Source of the DNA: Undibacterium sp.
GTDB taxonomy: Bacteria; Pseudomonadota; Gammaproteobacteria; Burkholderiales; Burkholderiaceae_D
Reading direction: 5' to 3'
Length of the DNA stretch: 64,000 bases
Assembly (NCBI GenBank): GCA_030645915.1
Contig: JAUSNO010000035.1
Coordinates: forward strand, 1 to 64,000
The first letter of the stretch is position 1. The number at the start of each line of letters is the position of its first letter. The notes beneath the pieces were generated by a model. That model searched no databases, was not told the origin of the DNA, and was given only the letters and a program-made list of their open reading frames with translations. Below are positions 63,701 through 64,000 of this stretch, piece after piece. A program made the position numbers and the translations under genes.

Positions 63701-64000
63701 CTAAGGGTAAAACACACCGACATGGTAACCGGCGGCCTTGGCGCCGGATAATTCGAAATATAGTTTGATGGTCTGTTCGCTACCGGGCGCAAAGCCTTTG
63801 ACGAGATCATTTTTGTTGGTGAGATAGTCGGCGGGAGTGAACACGCGCTTCAGCACCGGTTTTTCTTTTGCGTCGTTCAAGATCAATTCCAGCATGGGCC
63901 AGGCTTGTAATGTGCTGCTTTTGTTTTGCAATTGTATTGAAAGAGAAAATATATTCTTGTCCGTGGAGAGCGCTTGCAGTTCGTTCGCTTCGATGGAAAT
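63701..64000 (-). CDS. DUF3426-domain protein, C-terminal part (cut by window edge)
   Basis: The frame is open from 64000 to the TAG at 63701 and continues beyond the window. About 99 C-terminal residues are visible. LQAWPMLELILNDA, then RVFTPADYL, GFAPGSEQTIKLYFEL and a terminal GYHVGVFYP are the hallmarks of DUF3426. These proteins usually carry an N-terminal zinc ribbon and one membrane helix, with the C-terminal part in the periplasm; both would lie outside the window. Function unknown. Confidence 0.8.
   Translation of the reverse strand: MSIEANELQALSTDKNIFSLSIQLQNKSSTLQAWPMLELILNDAKEKPVLKRVFTPADYLTNKNDLVKGFAPGSEQTIKLYFELSGAKAAGYHVGVFYP

Noticed and set aside
1-64000. tRNA, rRNA, CRISPR arrays, prophage or transposase genes
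   Set aside because: I looked for them along the window and saw none; only small non-coding repeats are present.

Overview
The window looks like chromosome of a Gram-negative betaproteobacterium of the Burkholderiales, most likely Oxalobacteraceae. The grounds are the order glyQ-glyS-gmhB-plsC-(M48-like metalloprotease)-gloA, the NAD-dependent formate dehydrogenase order fdsG-fdsB-fdsA-fdhD-fdsD with an OFA-type oxalate/formate antiporter, and the protein families overall. This is an inference from gene content; no rRNA or tRNA gene was seen. Base composition is moderately GC-rich, with an AT-rich insertion around 26.1-27.5 kb.

Layout. 0-9.4 kb: an unusual cluster of unrecognised proteins (a 74-aa protein, two ~450-aa paralogues, a small secreted protein, a 146-aa protein) around an FHA-type sigma54 activator and a transmembrane Ser/Thr kinase with a C-terminal TPR region. 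Three sigma54 (-24/-12) promoters can be read here, one a perfect consensus match in front of the divergent diguanylate cyclase at 9.4 kb. I think this kinase-to-FHA/sigma54 circuit is the best candidate for an undescribed system. 9.4-17.4 kb: diguanylate cyclase, then the housekeeping operon glyQ to gloA on the minus strand, with a REP-pair (BIME-like) element between glyQ and glyS. 17.4-25 kb: a small membrane protein, a second diguanylate cyclase, and a run of small independent genes (GFA, TfoX-like, DinB-like, VOC, DEDDy exonuclease, secreted protein, esterase). 25-28.3 kb: leucine/phenylalanine dehydrogenase, an AT-rich singleton with a deoxyribosyltransferase/TIR-like nucleotide-binding motif (possible defence gene), and a DUF4386 membrane protein.

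28.4-39.5 kb: chemoreceptor, LysR regulator, OFA antiporter and the complete soluble formate dehydrogenase operon with overlapping genes. 39.6-45.8 kb: AraC regulator divergent from an alkyl-DHAP-synthase-like flavoenzyme, a glycerol-3-phosphate dehydrogenase and an FGGY kinase. 45.8-54.6 kb: alpha/beta hydrolase, two-gene RND efflux system, POT peptide transporter, secreted alkaline phosphatase. 54.9-58.5 kb: PAS-PAS-GGDEF protein, DksA/TraR-like zinc-finger protein, SulP transporter. 58.7-63.1 kb: a nucleoside/ribose utilisation block on the minus strand (ribokinase, nucleoside permease, nucleoside hydrolase, isopenicillin-N-synthase-like oxygenase) with a LacI-type operator at its head. The right edge cuts a DUF3426 protein.

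Scattered through the intergenic regions is a family of about 60-100 bp imperfect palindromes, at least seven copies (20.9, 30.2, 39.6, 54.7, 58.6, 60.7 and 63.6 kb), two of which are almost identical, plus two other hairpin-pair repeat types (15.9 and 44.1 kb).
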